DNA from: Flavobacterium galactosidilyticum
GTDB taxonomy: Bacteria; Bacteroidota; Bacteroidia; Flavobacteriales; Flavobacteriaceae
Length of the DNA: 64,000 bases
NCBI RefSeq assembly: GCF_020911945.1
Contig: NZ_CP087135.1
Location: forward strand, 992,001-1,056,000
Direction of reading: 5' to 3'
Each line of letters begins with the position of its first letter. Positions within the stretch are counted from its first letter, which is position 1. Shown in pieces: positions 8,018 through 17,511 of the stretch. A program made the position numbers and the translations under genes. A model generated the notes under the pieces. That model was not told the DNA's origin. It did no database searches and saw only the letters and a list, made by a program, of their open reading frames with translations.

Positions 8018-9466
8018 CTATCCTACTGAACCTTCTAAACTAATCTCTAGTAATTTTTGAGCTTCTACAGCAAATTCCATTGGTAACTTATTTAGAACAT
8101 CTTTACTGAAACCATTTACGATTAAAGCAATAGCTTTCTCAGTTGGAATTCCACGTTGGTTACAATAGAAAACTTGGTCTTCACCAATTTTTGAAGTTGT
8201 AGCCTCATGTTCTATTTTAGCCGTTGGATTTTTAGTTTCAATATACGGAAATGTATGCGCACCGCAATTATTGCCCATTAGCAACGAGTCGCATTGTGAA
8301 AAGTTCCTCGCGTTATCCGCATTGGGTCCAATTTTCACTAATCCACGGTAGCTATTTTGTGATTTACCTGCAGAAATACCTTTAGAAATAATAGTCGATT
8401 TAGTGTTTTTACCTAAATGGATCATTTTTGTTCCTGTATCCGCTTGTTGGAAATTATTAGTAACAGCAATCGAATAAAATTCTCCTACTGAATTGTCTCC
8501 TTTTAAGATTACCGATGGATATTTCCAGGTAACTGCAGAACCAGTTTCTACTTGTGTCCAAGAAATTTTTGCGTTTTTCTCGCAGATTCCTCTTTTAGTT
8601 ACAAAATTGAAAACCCCACCTTTTCCTTCTTTGTTTCCAGGGAACCAGTTTTGAACGGTTGAGTATTTTATTTCAGCATCTTCCATTGCGATTAATTCTA
8701 CAACAGCAGCGTGTAATTGATTTTCGTCACGACTTGGAGCCGTACAACCTTCAAGGTAACTTACATAGCTTCCTTCGTCAGCAATTAAAAGAGTTCTTTC
8801 AAATTGCCCTGTTCCAGCTTGATTGATTCTAAAATAAGTCGAAAGTTCCATTGGACAACGAACTCCTTTTGGAATATAACAGAAAGATCCATCAGAGAAA
8901 ACAGCTGAATTTAGCGCCGCGTAAAAGTTGTCTTTTTGCGGTACAACTGTTCCTAAATATTTACGAACTAATTCTGGATGTTCTTTGATAGCCTCAGAAA
9001 TACTCATAAAGATAATTCCTTTCTCGCCTAATGTTTTCTTGAATGTTGTTGCTACAGAAACTGAATCGACAACAATATCCATCGCTACATTATTCATCAT
9101 TTTTTGCTCATCAACTGAGATACCTAACTTTTTATACATTTCTAAAAGTTCAGGATCTACATCGTCTAATGTTTTATTAGGGTCAATAGCTTTTGGAGCT
9201 GAATAATAAGAAATAGCCTGAAAATCAGGTTTGGTATAATGCACATTAGCCCATTCTGGTTCAATCATTAACTCCCAAGCACGAAAAGCCTCCAGACGCC
9301 AATCAGTCATCCATTGAGGTTCTCCTTTTTTTTGTGATATAGCACGAACAATATCTTCATTTAAACCAATAGGGAAGGTTTCTGATTCTATATCAGTGTA
9401 AAATCCGTACTCGTATTCTTTAGTTTCGAGTTCGATTTTTAAATCGTCTTCGGTATATTTTGACAT
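8018..9466 (-). CDS. sufB: SufB, Fe-S scaffold subunit
   Basis: A 482-residue SufB, the main scaffold subunit on which clusters are assembled. The conserved core is complete: [49 protein letters not shown] and [21 protein letters not shown]. The cysteine in GNNCGAHTF corresponds by alignment from memory to the essential cysteine of E. coli SufB. Length is as expected for the family. It lies between sufA (18-base gap) and sufC in one operon under the promoter near 9926. Confidence 0.97.
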   Translation of the reverse strand: MSKYTEDDLKIELETKEYEYGFYTDIESETFPIGLNEDIVRAISQKKGEPQWMTDWRLEAFRAWELMIEPEWANVHYTKPDFQAISYYSAPKAIDPNKTLDDVDPELLEMYKKLGISVDEQKMMNNVAMDIVVDSVSVATTFKKTLGEKGIIFMSISEAIKEHPELVRKYLGTVVPQKDNFYAALNSAVFSDGSFCYIPKGVRCPMELSTYFRINQAGTGQFERTLLIADEGSYVSYLEGCTAPSRDENQLHAAVVELIAMEDAEIKYSTVQNWFPGNKEGKGGVFNFVTKRGICEKNAKISWTQVETGSAVTWKYPSVILKGDNSVGEFYSIAVTNNFQQADTGTKMIHLGKNTKSTIISKGISAGKSQNSYRGLVKIGPNADNARNFSQCDSLLMGNNCGAHTFPYIETKNPTAKIEHEATTSKIGEDQVFYCNQRGIPTEKAIALIVNGFSKDVLNKLPMEFAVEAQKLLEISLEGSVG

Positions 9467-9484
9467 ATCTTTTTGTTTAATATT

Positions 9485-9814
9485 TTACAAAGAGAAACTC
9501 TCTCCGCAACCACAAGTTCTATTGGCATTTGGATTGTTGAAAACAAATCCTTTTCCATTTATTCCTCCTGAAAATTCTAGTATTGTTCCGGCTAAGTATA
9601 GAAAAGATTTTTTTTCTACAGCAATTGTTATGTCGTTGTCAATGAAAATTTTATCATCTTCATTTTTAGTCTTATCAAATTTTAAATCATAAGACAATCC
9701 AGAACATCCGCCGCTTTTAACACCAACTCTTACATAGTCTGTTGCAGCATCAAAACCATCATCTTTCATTAGATCGATGATTTTTTTTCTTGCAGTGTCA
9801 GAAACTTTAATCAT
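9485..9814 (-). CDS. sufA: SufA/IscA-type A-type carrier protein
   Basis: A 109-residue HesB/IscA-family A-type carrier that receives and hands on iron-sulfur clusters. The three ligand cysteines are present in the standard spacing: C37 in SGGCSGLSY, and C101 and C103 in RTCGCGESFSL. It is the first gene of the sufABCD operon. I call it SufA by context; the family alone does not separate SufA from IscA or ErpA. Confidence 0.92.
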   Translation of the reverse strand: MIKVSDTARKKIIDLMKDDGFDAATDYVRVGVKSGGCSGLSYDLKFDKTKNEDDKIFIDNDITIAVEKKSFLYLAGTILEFSGGINGKGFVFNNPNANRTCGCGESFSL

Positions 9815-9925
9815 AAGTTCGTTTTTATTTGTTTAAAAGTTATTAATTGAGTTAAAAATGCTCTTTTGAAAGCAAATTTTAAAAACTCAAATAATTTCTT
9901 ATATTGATTTTGTCTAAATTAAAGA

Positions 9926-9933
9926 CAAAGATA
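9926..9933 (-). promoter_or_regulatory. Promoter -7 element for the suf operon
   Basis: On the minus strand TATCTTTG matches TAnnTTTG exactly. It is 112 bases upstream of the sufA ATG, leaving a leader of about 100 bases rich in A and T. A clear -33 TTG at normal spacing is not seen. No IscR-like operator could be recognised by eye. Confidence 0.45.
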
Positions 9934-10030
9934 CTATATAAAAAGCTTTTTCCATAATTGATAACATTTTTATAACTAATCATCAAATAGAAAAAAGTTA
10001 TTTGTAATGCCTAATCGAATTTGAATTACT

Positions 10031-10038
10031 TAACTTTG
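10031..10038 (+). promoter_or_regulatory. Promoter -7 element for the MBL hydrolase gene
   Basis: TAACTTTG matches TAnnTTTG and lies 25 bases before the ATG at 10064. A TTTG is present only at unsuitable spacing upstream, so the -33 half is uncertain. Confidence 0.45.
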
Positions 10039-10063
10039 AATTCTATCAAAATTTACAAAATAC

Positions 10064-10924
10064 ATGAAATTATATCCTATAGAAACTGGAAATTTTAAAT
10101 TAGACGGTGGTGCTATGTTTGGGGTGGTGCCAAAAACGATTTGGAACAAAACAAATCCAGCCGATGAAAACAACTTAATTGATATTGCCGCACGATGTTT
10201 ACTGATTGAAGACGGCAATAAATTGATTTTGATTGATACTGGAATGGGTAACAAACAATCAGAGAAATTTTTTGGATATTATTTGCTTTGGGGAAGCCAT
10301 TCAATGGATAAATCTTTAGCTAAATATGGGTTTCATCGTGATGATGTGACAGATGTATTTATGACCCATTTGCATTTTGATCATTGTGGTGGAAGTGTAC
10401 AATGGAACAAAGATAAAACTGGATATGAACCTGCTTTTAAGAATGCTAAATTCTGGAGTAACGAAAATCATTGGGAATGGGCAACAAAACCTAATGTTCG
10501 CGAGAAAGCATCTTTCTTATCTGAGAACATTTTGCCCATGCAAAAAAGCGGTCAATTACACTTTATAAATAGGCCTGAAGGCGATTACTTGGCGCAATCA
10601 GAGCTGGGCTTTGGCATTTTCTTTGCTGATGGCCATACCGAAAAACAAATGTTGCCACAGATCCAATATAAGGATAAAACGATTGTTTTTTGTGCCGACT
10701 TATTAGCTACAGCAGGACATATTCCTGTTCCTTATGTAATGGGTTACGATACTAGACCCTTGCTAACCATGCCCGAAAAGGAAAAATTCTTGAATGCCGC
10801 TGCCGAAAACAACCACTATTTATTCTTAGAACACGATGCGCATAATGAAATTATAACGGTGCAAAAAACGGAAAAAGGCGTGCGAATGAAAGAGCGATTT
10901 ACCTGCGATGAAATCTTAACATAG
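10064..10924 (+). CDS. Metallo-beta-lactamase-fold hydrolase
   Basis: A 286-residue cytoplasmic metallo-beta-lactamase-fold protein. The zinc motif HxHxDH is complete (H102, H104, D106, H107 in THLHFDHCGG), and further metal ligands are likely in FADGHTEKQ and FCADLLATAGH, ending with LEHDAHNE. The layout resembles the AttM/AiiB lactonase-like and general MBL hydrolases; the substrate is unknown. There is no signal peptide. It stands alone, with its own -7 element, divergent from the suf operon, and a new promoter follows before the subtilase gene. Confidence 0.88.
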   Translation: MKLYPIETGNFKLDGGAMFGVVPKTIWNKTNPADENNLIDIAARCLLIEDGNKLILIDTGMGNKQSEKFFGYYLLWGSHSMDKSLAKYGFHRDDVTDVFMTHLHFDHCGGSVQWNKDKTGYEPAFKNAKFWSNENHWEWATKPNVREKASFLSENILPMQKSGQLHFINRPEGDYLAQSELGFGIFFADGHTEKQMLPQIQYKDKTIVFCADLLATAGHIPVPYVMGYDTRPLLTMPEKEKFLNAAAENNHYLFLEHDAHNEIITVQKTEKGVRMKERFTCDEILT

Positions 10925-10937
10925 TGTTAAGAATCGT

Positions 10938-10945
10938 TAGATTTG
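10938..10945 (+). promoter_or_regulatory. Promoter -7 element for the subtilase gene
   Basis: TAGATTTG matches TAnnTTTG, 52 bases before the ATG at 10998. No TTG at normal spacing was found upstream. Confidence 0.35.
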
Positions 10946-10997
10946 TAACAAAATAAATTATTTTAGACAAATATTTCAACAACTTAATATAAATTAA

Positions 10998-12623
10998 ATG
11001 AATACTATTAAACCTATTTACATCTCTGCATTTGCTCTTTTAGTTCTTGCAGGATGTGGTACTACCAAAGAAGTTATAAATACTACTGGGTTAAGTGCTA
11101 TAACTGCTCCTTTAAATGTGAAGAAAAAGGCGCCACTAAAGGAAAATGAATTAAAGCGTTGGAGTCATCTTGATATTGTGAAAGATACTATTCCAGGAAT
11201 GAGCGTTGATAGAGCTTATGCTGAATTATTGAAGGATAAAAAAGGAGTTCCAGTAATCGTAGGAATTGTAGATTCAGGTGTCGATATTGAGCACGAAGAT
11301 TTGAAATCAGTATTATGGACAAACATCAAAGAGATTCCTGGAAACGGAATTGATGATGATAAAAACGGATATATTGATGACGTTCATGGTTGGAATTTTC
11401 TTGGAGATATTACTAAAGAAAATTTAGAATATGAGAGAATTATCAAAGATAAAACTTTAGCTGATGATGCTACTTATCAAGCGGCAAAAGTTTTAAATGA
11501 TAAAAAAATTGCTGAGGCTGTGGCGGGAAAATCACGTTTAGAAGAAATGCTTGTATCTATCAAAGATGCCGATGCAGTTCTAGTAAAACATTTTGGTAAG
11601 CCCGAATATAATATGGAAGATGTAAAAGCGATTACGTCTAAAGATGCTGCTATTGAAAAAAGTAAAATGGTTATGCAAAGAATGCTATCTTTTGGAATGC
11701 CTATCGCAGGTTTAAAAGAGGCTATTGAAAAAGATCTTACTGATTTTAAAGCTTTAACTAATGGAGAAAATCTTAAAATGGACTACCGTAAAGTTGTAGG
11801 TGATAATCCTAATGACATTACTGATACTAAATACGGGAACAACAATGTAATTGGGCCAGAAAAGAAGGAAGCGCTACACGGAACTCACGTTGCAGGAATT
11901 GTTGCTCAATCGAGAAATAATAATTTAGGTGGCGATGGTGTTGCTAATAATGTTCAAATCCTTACCGTTCGTGCCGTACCAGATGGGGATGAGTATGATA
12001 AAGATATTGCACTTGGAATACGTTACGCAGTAGATAATGGGGCAAAAGTAATTAACGGAAGTTTTGGAAAAGCTTTTTCTCCCCACAAACAATGGGTTTA
12101 TGATGCGATTAAGTATGCAGAATCTAAAGATGTATTGTTCGTTCATGCAGCTGGAAATGATGCAAAAGACATCGACTTTGCTGATAACTATCCAACTGAT
12201 GCAGATGATAAAAAAATAGAATATGCTGATAATGTCATCACTATTGGAGCGCTGAATTATGAATATGGAGATAAAGTAGTAGCACGTTTTTCAAATATTG
12301 GAAAGTTAAATGTTGATGTATTTGCGCCAGGAGTTCAAATTTATGCTACTACGCCAAATGATTCATATCAATTTTTACAAGGAACCTCAATGGCTGCGCC
12401 TAATGTTGCTGGAGTAGCTGCTTTGATTCGTTCTTATTATCCTAAACTTTCTGCTAAGCAAGTAAAGTATATCTTAATGGATTCAGGAGTAGCAATTACT
12501 ACTAATGTTATCGTTGGTGGGAAAGCAAGTGACACTCGTCCTTTTTCAACTTTATCTAAATCTGGAAAAATAGTAAATGCGTACAACGCTTTGTTGATGG
12601 CAGAAAAGATGTCTAAAAAATAA
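10998..12623 (+). CDS. S8 (subtilisin-family) serine peptidase lipoprotein
   Basis: A 541-residue exported subtilase. The signal ends in a good lipobox (LVLAGC, Cys at residue 20), so it should be membrane-anchored. The catalytic triad is D92 (VGIVDSGVD), H294 (LHGTHVAGI) and S464 (GTSMAAPNVAG), with the oxyanion Asn region in FVHAAGND. The gap between the Asp and His motifs is about 200 residues, much longer than in subtilisin, and holds a helix-rich lysine/alanine insert (about residues 140-265). The segment NGIDDDKNGYIDDVHGWNF is a typical Bacteroidota S8 calcium-binding loop. The final part after S464 is short with no T9SS sorting domain. The next gene is an M1 peptidase, but a terminator separates them. 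Confidence 0.9.
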   Translation: MNTIKPIYISAFALLVLAGCGTTKEVINTTGLSAITAPLNVKKKAPLKENELKRWSHLDIVKDTIPGMSVDRAYAELLKDKKGVPVIVGIVDSGVDIEHEDLKSVLWTNIKEIPGNGIDDDKNGYIDDVHGWNFLGDITKENLEYERIIKDKTLADDATYQAAKVLNDKKIAEAVAGKSRLEEMLVSIKDADAVLVKHFGKPEYNMEDVKAITSKDAAIEKSKMVMQRMLSFGMPIAGLKEAIEKDLTDFKALTNGENLKMDYRKVVGDNPNDITDTKYGNNNVIGPEKKEALHGTHVAGIVAQSRNNNLGGDGVANNVQILTVRAVPDGDEYDKDIALGIRYAVDNGAKVINGSFGKAFSPHKQWVYDAIKYAESKDVLFVHAAGNDAKDIDFADNYPTDADDKKIEYADNVITIGALNYEYGDKVVARFSNIGKLNVDVFAPGVQIYATTPNDSYQFLQGTSMAAPNVAGVAALIRSYYPKLSAKQVKYILMDSGVAITTNVIVGGKASDTRPFSTLSKSGKIVNAYNALLMAEKMSKK

Positions 12624-12640
12624 TATTTTAAATATTCACT

Positions 12641-12675
12641 AAATGGAAGGGCAATTTGTCCTTCCATTTTTATTT
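12641..12675 (+). terminator. Terminator after the subtilase gene
   Basis: A 10-bp perfect stem (AAATGGAAGG at 12641-12650 and complement at 12660-12669) is followed by TTATTTT. The left arm contains an ATG in frame with the next gene, which creates a false longer start for it. Confidence 0.8.
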
Positions 12676-12684
12676 TATATTAAT

Positions 12685-14556
12685 ATGAAAAAAATACTTT
12701 TACTCACAGTTCTTACTTTAAGTTTTGGAAATCTAGTGGCACAAAACAAAGGATATTGGCAACAACATGTTGATTACAAAATGGACGTGACCATGGATGT
12801 AAAGAACTACCAATACAAAGGAAAACAAGAATTGGTTTATACCAATAATTCTCAGGATACGCTAAGAAAAGTGTACTATCACCTTTTTAACAATGCTTTT
12901 CAGCCGGGAAGCGAGATGGATGCTCGAATTCAAACTATCAAAGATCCAGATGGTAGAATGGTTAACAAAATAAAAGTAGATGGTAAGGACGGTAAAGAGA
13001 GCCGAATCAAAACTTTGAAACCGAATGAAATTGGTTATTTGAAAATTTCGAATTTTAAACAAGACGGAATAGTTGCTTCTACTAAGGAAGTAGGTACTAT
13101 ACTTGAAGTTACGTTAGGTAAGCCAATTTTACCCAATTCAAAAACTACTTTTAGTTTAGATTTTGATGGCCAGGTTCCAATTCAGATTAGACGTTCAGGA
13201 CGAAATAATGCAGAAGGTGTTGCATTGTCAATGTCGCAATGGTATCCTAAAATGGCCGAATTTGATTTTGAAGGGTGGCATGCTGATCCGTACATCGCTA
13301 GAGAATTTCATGGTGTTTGGGGGAATTTTGATGTGAATATTACCATTGACAAAGAATACGTTTTAGGCGGAACAGGTTATTTGCAAAACAAAAATGAAAT
13401 TGGTCACGGATATCAGGATTCAGGTGTTGTTGTAACAATTCCTAAGAAAACTAAAACCTTGACTTGGCATTTTAATGCACCTATGGTTCATGATTTTACT
13501 TGGGCAGCTGATAAAGAGTACATTCATGATGTAGTTAAAGGGCCTAATAATGTTGATTTGCATTTCTTATACAAGAACAATCCAAAATACATTCAAAACT
13601 GGAAAAACCTACAACCTAAAACGGTTGAGTTAATGAATATTTACAATAATATAGTTGGGGATTATCCATACAAACAATATTCTGTGATTCAAGGTGGCGA
13701 TGGTGGTATGGAATACGCTATGTGTACTTTGATTTTAGGTCAAGGCACTTTTGAAGGACTATTGGGTGTAACTGCTCATGAATTGGCTCATTCTTGGTTC
13801 CAACATGTATTGGCTTCAAACGAATCTAAACATGGATGGATGGACGAAGGTTTTACTTCCTTTATTGAAGATTATGCTTTAAATCAAATGAGTGATAAAA
13901 AAGTCGAAAATCCTTTTGCAGGAGCTTACAAAGGATACTATTCGATGGTTAGTTCAGGGAAAGAGTTGCCTCAAGCTACACATGCAGATCGCTTTGATGA
14001 GAATAGAGTGTACAGCATTACATCATATAGTAAAGGAGAAATTTTCCTTGCGCAATTGATCTATTTAATAGGAAAGGATAACTTAATGCAAACATTAAAG
14101 AAATATTATAGTGATTTTAAATTCAAACATCCTACACCAAATGATATCAAAAGATCAGCAGAAAGAGTTTCTGGAGCAAATCTGGATTGGTATTTAACGG
14201 ATTGGACAAAAACGACTAATACTATTGATTATGGTATTAAAGATGTAAAAGAAAACGCCAATCAAACAACAGTAACTTTAGAAAGAATAGGTAGAATGCC
14301 AATGCCAATAGATCTTTTAGTTGAGTACACAGATGGAACAATGGAAAGTTTTTACATTCCGTTGCGTATGATGAATTTCGAAAAAGAAAATCCAACTCCC
14401 GCGATTAAGAGAACAGTTTTAGCTGATTGGGCTTGGGCATTTCCTACAACAGAATTTACGATTGCTAAGCCAAAAAGTACGATTAAGAAAATTACGATTG
14501 ACCCAAGTGGTTTAATGGCTGATGTGAAACAAGATAATAATGTTTACAAGCAATAA
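12685..14556 (+). CDS. M1 family metallopeptidase (gluzincin aminopeptidase)
   Basis: A 623-residue zinc aminopeptidase. A signal peptide (MKKILLLTVLTLSFGNLVAQ) precedes an N-terminal beta-domain; the catalytic site is HELAH (H365, E366, H369) with the third zinc ligand E388 exactly 18 residues later (WMDEGFTSF). The exopeptidase motif appears as GGDGGMEYAM rather than the classic GAMEN, a common variant in this Bacteroidota subgroup. I start at the ATG at 12685, because the upstream ATG at 12643 lies in the terminator hairpin and would put 14 residues before the signal peptide. Likely periplasmic or surface peptide degradation. Confidence 0.9.
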   Translation: MKKILLLTVLTLSFGNLVAQNKGYWQQHVDYKMDVTMDVKNYQYKGKQELVYTNNSQDTLRKVYYHLFNNAFQPGSEMDARIQTIKDPDGRMVNKIKVDGKDGKESRIKTLKPNEIGYLKISNFKQDGIVASTKEVGTILEVTLGKPILPNSKTTFSLDFDGQVPIQIRRSGRNNAEGVALSMSQWYPKMAEFDFEGWHADPYIAREFHGVWGNFDVNITIDKEYVLGGTGYLQNKNEIGHGYQDSGVVVTIPKKTKTLTWHFNAPMVHDFTWAADKEYIHDVVKGPNNVDLHFLYKNNPKYIQNWKNLQPKTVELMNIYNNIVGDYPYKQYSVIQGGDGGMEYAMCTLILGQGTFEGLLGVTAHELAHSWFQHVLASNESKHGWMDEGFTSFIEDYALNQMSDKKVENPFAGAYKGYYSMVSSGKELPQATHADRFDENRVYSITSYSKGEIFLAQLIYLIGKDNLMQTLKKYYSDFKFKHPTPNDIKRSAERVSGANLDWYLTDWTKTTNTIDYGIKDVKENANQTTVTLERIGRMPMPIDLLVEYTDGTMESFYIPLRMMNFEKENPTPAIKRTVLADWAWAFPTTEFTIAKPKSTIKKITIDPSGLMADVKQDNNVYKQ

Positions 14557-14573
14557 ATTTCTAGAATTTACTT

Positions 14574-14975
14574 ATGAAAATTACCTACAATGAAGCTGAA
14601 AAATGTGTAGAGATTAAAGATGGATTAAAAAATCATTTTTTGTTAATGAAAGCGCTTATGATATTGAACTTAGCCAATTCAATTTTAAATCTATCTGACG
14701 TAAGGATGGATAATTTCAGGTTTATTAATTTGGTTTGGGCAATTTTAGGTGCTATTTCAATACTTGTATTGTACAATTTTATTATAAAAAAAACTGCTGC
14801 TGAAAAATTGCCAATTGATCAAATAAAAGGATTGAATGAGCGATCTTTTATGGGCAGAAAGAAATATTTTATAGAACTGAAAAATGGAAAAAGAAGAGAC
14901 TTGTTAGAAGTTAAATCAGAATCAGAATTTAAGGAGTTGAAAAGAATGTTCATCAAAATTGGAATACAACTTTAA
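14574..14975 (+). CDS. Small two-helix membrane protein
   Basis: A 133-residue protein that I do not recognise. Two predicted transmembrane helices (about residues 23-42 and 53-71, the latter LVWAILGAISILVLYNFII) sit between a short N-terminal part and a charged C-terminal domain rich in Lys/Glu (RKKYFIELKNGKRRDLLEVK). It starts 17 bases after the M1 peptidase stop and a strong terminator follows, so it is probably the second gene of that unit. The layout resembles small membrane-bound PH-like proteins, but this is not established. Confidence 0.7.
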   Translation: MKITYNEAEKCVEIKDGLKNHFLLMKALMILNLANSILNLSDVRMDNFRFINLVWAILGAISILVLYNFIIKKTAAEKLPIDQIKGLNERSFMGRKKYFIELKNGKRRDLLEVKSESEFKELKRMFIKIGIQL

Positions 14976-14981
14976 ATGTTA

Positions 14982-15016
14982 AAGGGTGCAAATATTTATT
15001 TACACCCTTTTTTTAT
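14982..15016. terminator. Bidirectional terminator
   Basis: An AAAGGGTG / CACCCTTT stem (14982-14989 and 15004-15011) with a run of T after it lies between the converging small membrane protein gene and the FAD oxidoreductase gene. Confidence 0.75.
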
Positions 15017-15034
15017 TCGTTAGAAATACTAAAA

Positions 15035-16240
15035 TTATCTTCTAAATTTAAAATAATCGGAAAGTGGATGTTTCTTATTTTTCAGCATTTCAGAGACTAA
15101 CTCCATTCCAATTACGGAGAATGTAATTCCATTTCCGCCAAAACCTAAAACAAAGTAGGTGCTTTTAAAATCTGGATGTTCTCCAATATAAGGCAATCCA
15201 TCCTTGGTCTCGCCAAATGTTCCTGCCCAAACAAAATCCATGCGAAAGTCATAATTTGGTAAATTTTTATTCAAGTACTTCGTCAATTTTGTTGCCTTAT
15301 CAGTAAGTAATGAATCTCTTTTATTTGCATCTACAAATTCTTCGTCCTCACCGCCAATCAGCAATCTGTTGTCGTCAGTAGTTCGCATATAAATGTAGGG
15401 CTCTGCAGTATTCCAAAAAAGAGTATTATTAAGATGAGATTGGTCATCTTCAAATCTCTCACCGACCATTGCATACGTAGATAAAAGCTTAACAAAATCA
15501 TCTTTAATAATTTCGGTACTTTCAAAACCATTGCAATAAATTAGTTTATTGGCTTTAATTATAGTACCATGTTCTGTTAAAACATGAACTCCAGTTTTTA
15601 AATAAGTTACTTTTTTGATATCTGTTTTATCAAATATCTTTAATCCTTTTTTATGATTATAAGCTAGAATATCATGAGCTAATTTAAACCCATCAATGCT
15701 TCCTCCTTGTTCAGAAAGGATACCGCCAAATGAATTTTTAATTTGAAATTGACTATCAATCTCATCCGCTTCAAGCCATTTAACCGGCATTCCAATATTT
15801 TTTCGTGCCTCAAATTCTTTTTTTAATCCAGCAACATCTTTTTTGAAAGCGGCAAAATAGAGTGATTCTTTTTTATTAAAACCACAATCGGATTTTATGT
15901 GTTTAACAATTCGCTCTAAGGTATCAATAGATTTATAACACGCCCAATAACTTTCTTCAGCAGCTTTTTTGCCAATTTGATCCTTAAGTTGATATAACGG
16001 AATGTCAATTTCATATTGAAGCATTGATGTCGTAGCCGATGTACTACCATGCCCAATTTCTCTCCGATCTATTAATGTAGTTTTATAGCCGTCTTTTATA
16101 CATTGATGGGCAATGAGGCTCCCTGTAATTCCACCACCTACAATTAAAATTTCAGTTTCTAATTCTTCTCGCAAGGAAGGGTAGGAATTGATTATTCCAT
16201 TTTTCACTAACCAAAAAGGTTCACTAGATTTTAGTTTCAT
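15035..16240 (-). CDS. FAD-dependent oxidoreductase (DAO/GlpD-like fold)
   Basis: A 401-residue flavoprotein of the D-amino-acid oxidase (DAO) superfamily. The FAD-binding Rossmann motif is GGGITG in EILIVGGGITGSLIAHQC near residue 32, and the C-terminal FAD contact is LGFGGNGITFSVIG. A middle substrate domain includes GERFEDDQSHLNN. These enzymes oxidise amines or amino acids; the substrate here cannot be told. No signal peptide. It has its own -7 element and is separated from the dehydrogenase gene by a terminator. Confidence 0.85.
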   Translation of the reverse strand: MKLKSSEPFWLVKNGIINSYPSLREELETEILIVGGGITGSLIAHQCIKDGYKTTLIDRREIGHGSTSATTSMLQYEIDIPLYQLKDQIGKKAAEESYWACYKSIDTLERIVKHIKSDCGFNKKESLYFAAFKKDVAGLKKEFEARKNIGMPVKWLEADEIDSQFQIKNSFGGILSEQGGSIDGFKLAHDILAYNHKKGLKIFDKTDIKKVTYLKTGVHVLTEHGTIIKANKLIYCNGFESTEIIKDDFVKLLSTYAMVGERFEDDQSHLNNTLFWNTAEPYIYMRTTDDNRLLIGGEDEEFVDANKRDSLLTDKATKLTKYLNKNLPNYDFRMDFVWAGTFGETKDGLPYIGEHPDFKSTYFVLGFGGNGITFSVIGMELVSEMLKNKKHPLSDYFKFRR

Positions 16241-16256
16241 ACAGCTTCTTTTTTAT

Positions 16257-16264
16257 CAAATTTA
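16257..16264 (-). promoter_or_regulatory. Promoter -7 element for the FAD oxidoreductase gene
   Basis: On the minus strand TAAATTTG matches TAnnTTTG, 16 bases before the ATG at 16240. No well-spaced -33 TTG was found. Confidence 0.35.
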
Positions 16265-16329
16265 GCAAAAAAAATATCCTTTTTGATAAATTACATCATG
16301 ATAGAATAAGAAATAGAATTAAAAAAAAT

Positions 16330-16380
16330 GAGCTTATAAAAATTAGATTTTCGACTAATTTTTATAAGCTCAACTACAAA
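16330..16380 (-). terminator. Terminator after the threonine dehydrogenase gene
   Basis: A 17-bp perfect stem (GAGCTTATAAAAATTAG at 16330-16346 and complement at 16355-16371) is followed on the minus strand by ATTTTTTTTAATTC. It ends the dehydrogenase unit before the FAD oxidoreductase promoter. Confidence 0.75.
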
Positions 16381-16393
16381 AATAGTATAAATA

Positions 16394-17344
16394 TTATTTT
16401 TTATCTGCACTAAGGTTTTCTAACATATCCGCTGTCATGGTTCCCAAATCAAATTTGTGTTTCCAGTTCCAGTCTTTTCTAGCCTCAGCATCATCAATAC
16501 TGGCAGGCCAGCTATCCGCAATTTTTTGACGGAAATCTGGTTCGTACGTAATGGTAAACTCAGGAATGTGTTTCTTGATTTCTGCAGCAATTTCTGTTGG
16601 CGTAAAGCTCATTGCAGCTAAATTATAAGAAGAACGGATTTTTATTTCTTCCACTGGCGCTTGCATGATTTGAATCGTTGCAGCGATGGCATCGTCCATA
16701 TACATCATTGGCATTTTAGTTTCCGAGGATAAAAAACATTCGTATGTTTTATCTGAAAGTGCTTTGTGGAAAATATCCACCGCATAATCAGTAGTTCCAC
16801 CACCTGGAGGAGATGACCAGCTAATTAAGCCAGGATAACGAATGCTTCGCACATCGACACCAAAAATGTTATGGTAATATTCACACCATCTTTCACCCGC
16901 TTGCTTACTGATTCCGTATACAGTTGAAGGTTCCATAACGGTATATTGCGGTGTATTTTCTTTTGGAGTTGTAGGTCCAAAAACGGCGATACTAGACGGC
17001 CAGAATATTTTTTTTATTTTTCCGGCTTTCGCCAAATTCAGAACGTGAAATAAAGAGTTCATGTTCAAATCCCAAGCAAAAGCAGGGTTTTTTTCTGCTG
17101 TAGCAGAAAGTAATGCTGCCATCAAATAAATTTCATCAATTTGATGCACTTCTACAAGATGTTCAATTTGATTGAAATCCAAAGCATTTATTACTTCGAA
17201 AGGACCTGAATTAACTACATCAGTATTCAGTTTTCTAATGTCAGAAGCAATTACGTTTTCGGTTCCATATATCTCACGTAATTTATGGGTAAGTTCTGTC
17301 CCAATTTGTCCGCAAGCGCCGATAATCAATATTTTAGTACTCAT
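16394..17344 (-). CDS. SDR-type L-threonine 3-dehydrogenase
   Basis: A 316-residue extended short-chain dehydrogenase of the GalE-like type. The NAD-binding motif is GACGQIG at residues 9-15; catalytic residues fit S117/S118 (WPSSIAVFG), Y143 and K147 (YGISK). The N-terminus, the SSPPGGGTTDYAVDIF loop and the closing SWPASIDDAEARKDWNW block are characteristic of SDR L-threonine dehydrogenases, a class characterised in Flavobacterium. It oxidises L-threonine to 2-amino-3-ketobutyrate with NAD. The usual partner, 2-amino-3-ketobutyrate CoA ligase, is not in the window. Confidence 0.9.
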   Translation of the reverse strand: MSTKILIIGACGQIGTELTHKLREIYGTENVIASDIRKLNTDVVNSGPFEVINALDFNQIEHLVEVHQIDEIYLMAALLSATAEKNPAFAWDLNMNSLFHVLNLAKAGKIKKIFWPSSIAVFGPTTPKENTPQYTVMEPSTVYGISKQAGERWCEYYHNIFGVDVRSIRYPGLISWSSPPGGGTTDYAVDIFHKALSDKTYECFLSSETKMPMMYMDDAIAATIQIMQAPVEEIKIRSSYNLAAMSFTPTEIAAEIKKHIPEFTITYEPDFRQKIADSWPASIDDAEARKDWNWKHKFDLGTMTADMLENLSADKK

Positions 17345-17362
17345 TTTGTCTATTTTGAATTA

Positions 17363-17370
17363 CAAATATA
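17363..17370 (-). promoter_or_regulatory. Promoter -7 element for the threonine dehydrogenase gene
   Basis: On the minus strand TATATTTG matches TAnnTTTG, 18 bases before the ATG at 17344. No TTG at normal spacing upstream. Confidence 0.35.
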
Positions 17371-17511
17371 CTATTTTCGTTAATAACATGATACTGATTA
17401 AAAAATCGATAAATACATTTAAAAATTAATAATAACGAGGTTCTGACTCTTAATTTTTCTTTTTTTAATCATTAAAAAAGCTTCATGGATATTAGATTGT
17501 TATTCCTATAC

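Noticed and set aside
12643..12684. ATG at 12643 as start of the M1 peptidase
   Set aside because: It lies in the left arm of the subtilase terminator and would place 14 residues before a perfect signal peptide. The ATG at 12685 is preferred.
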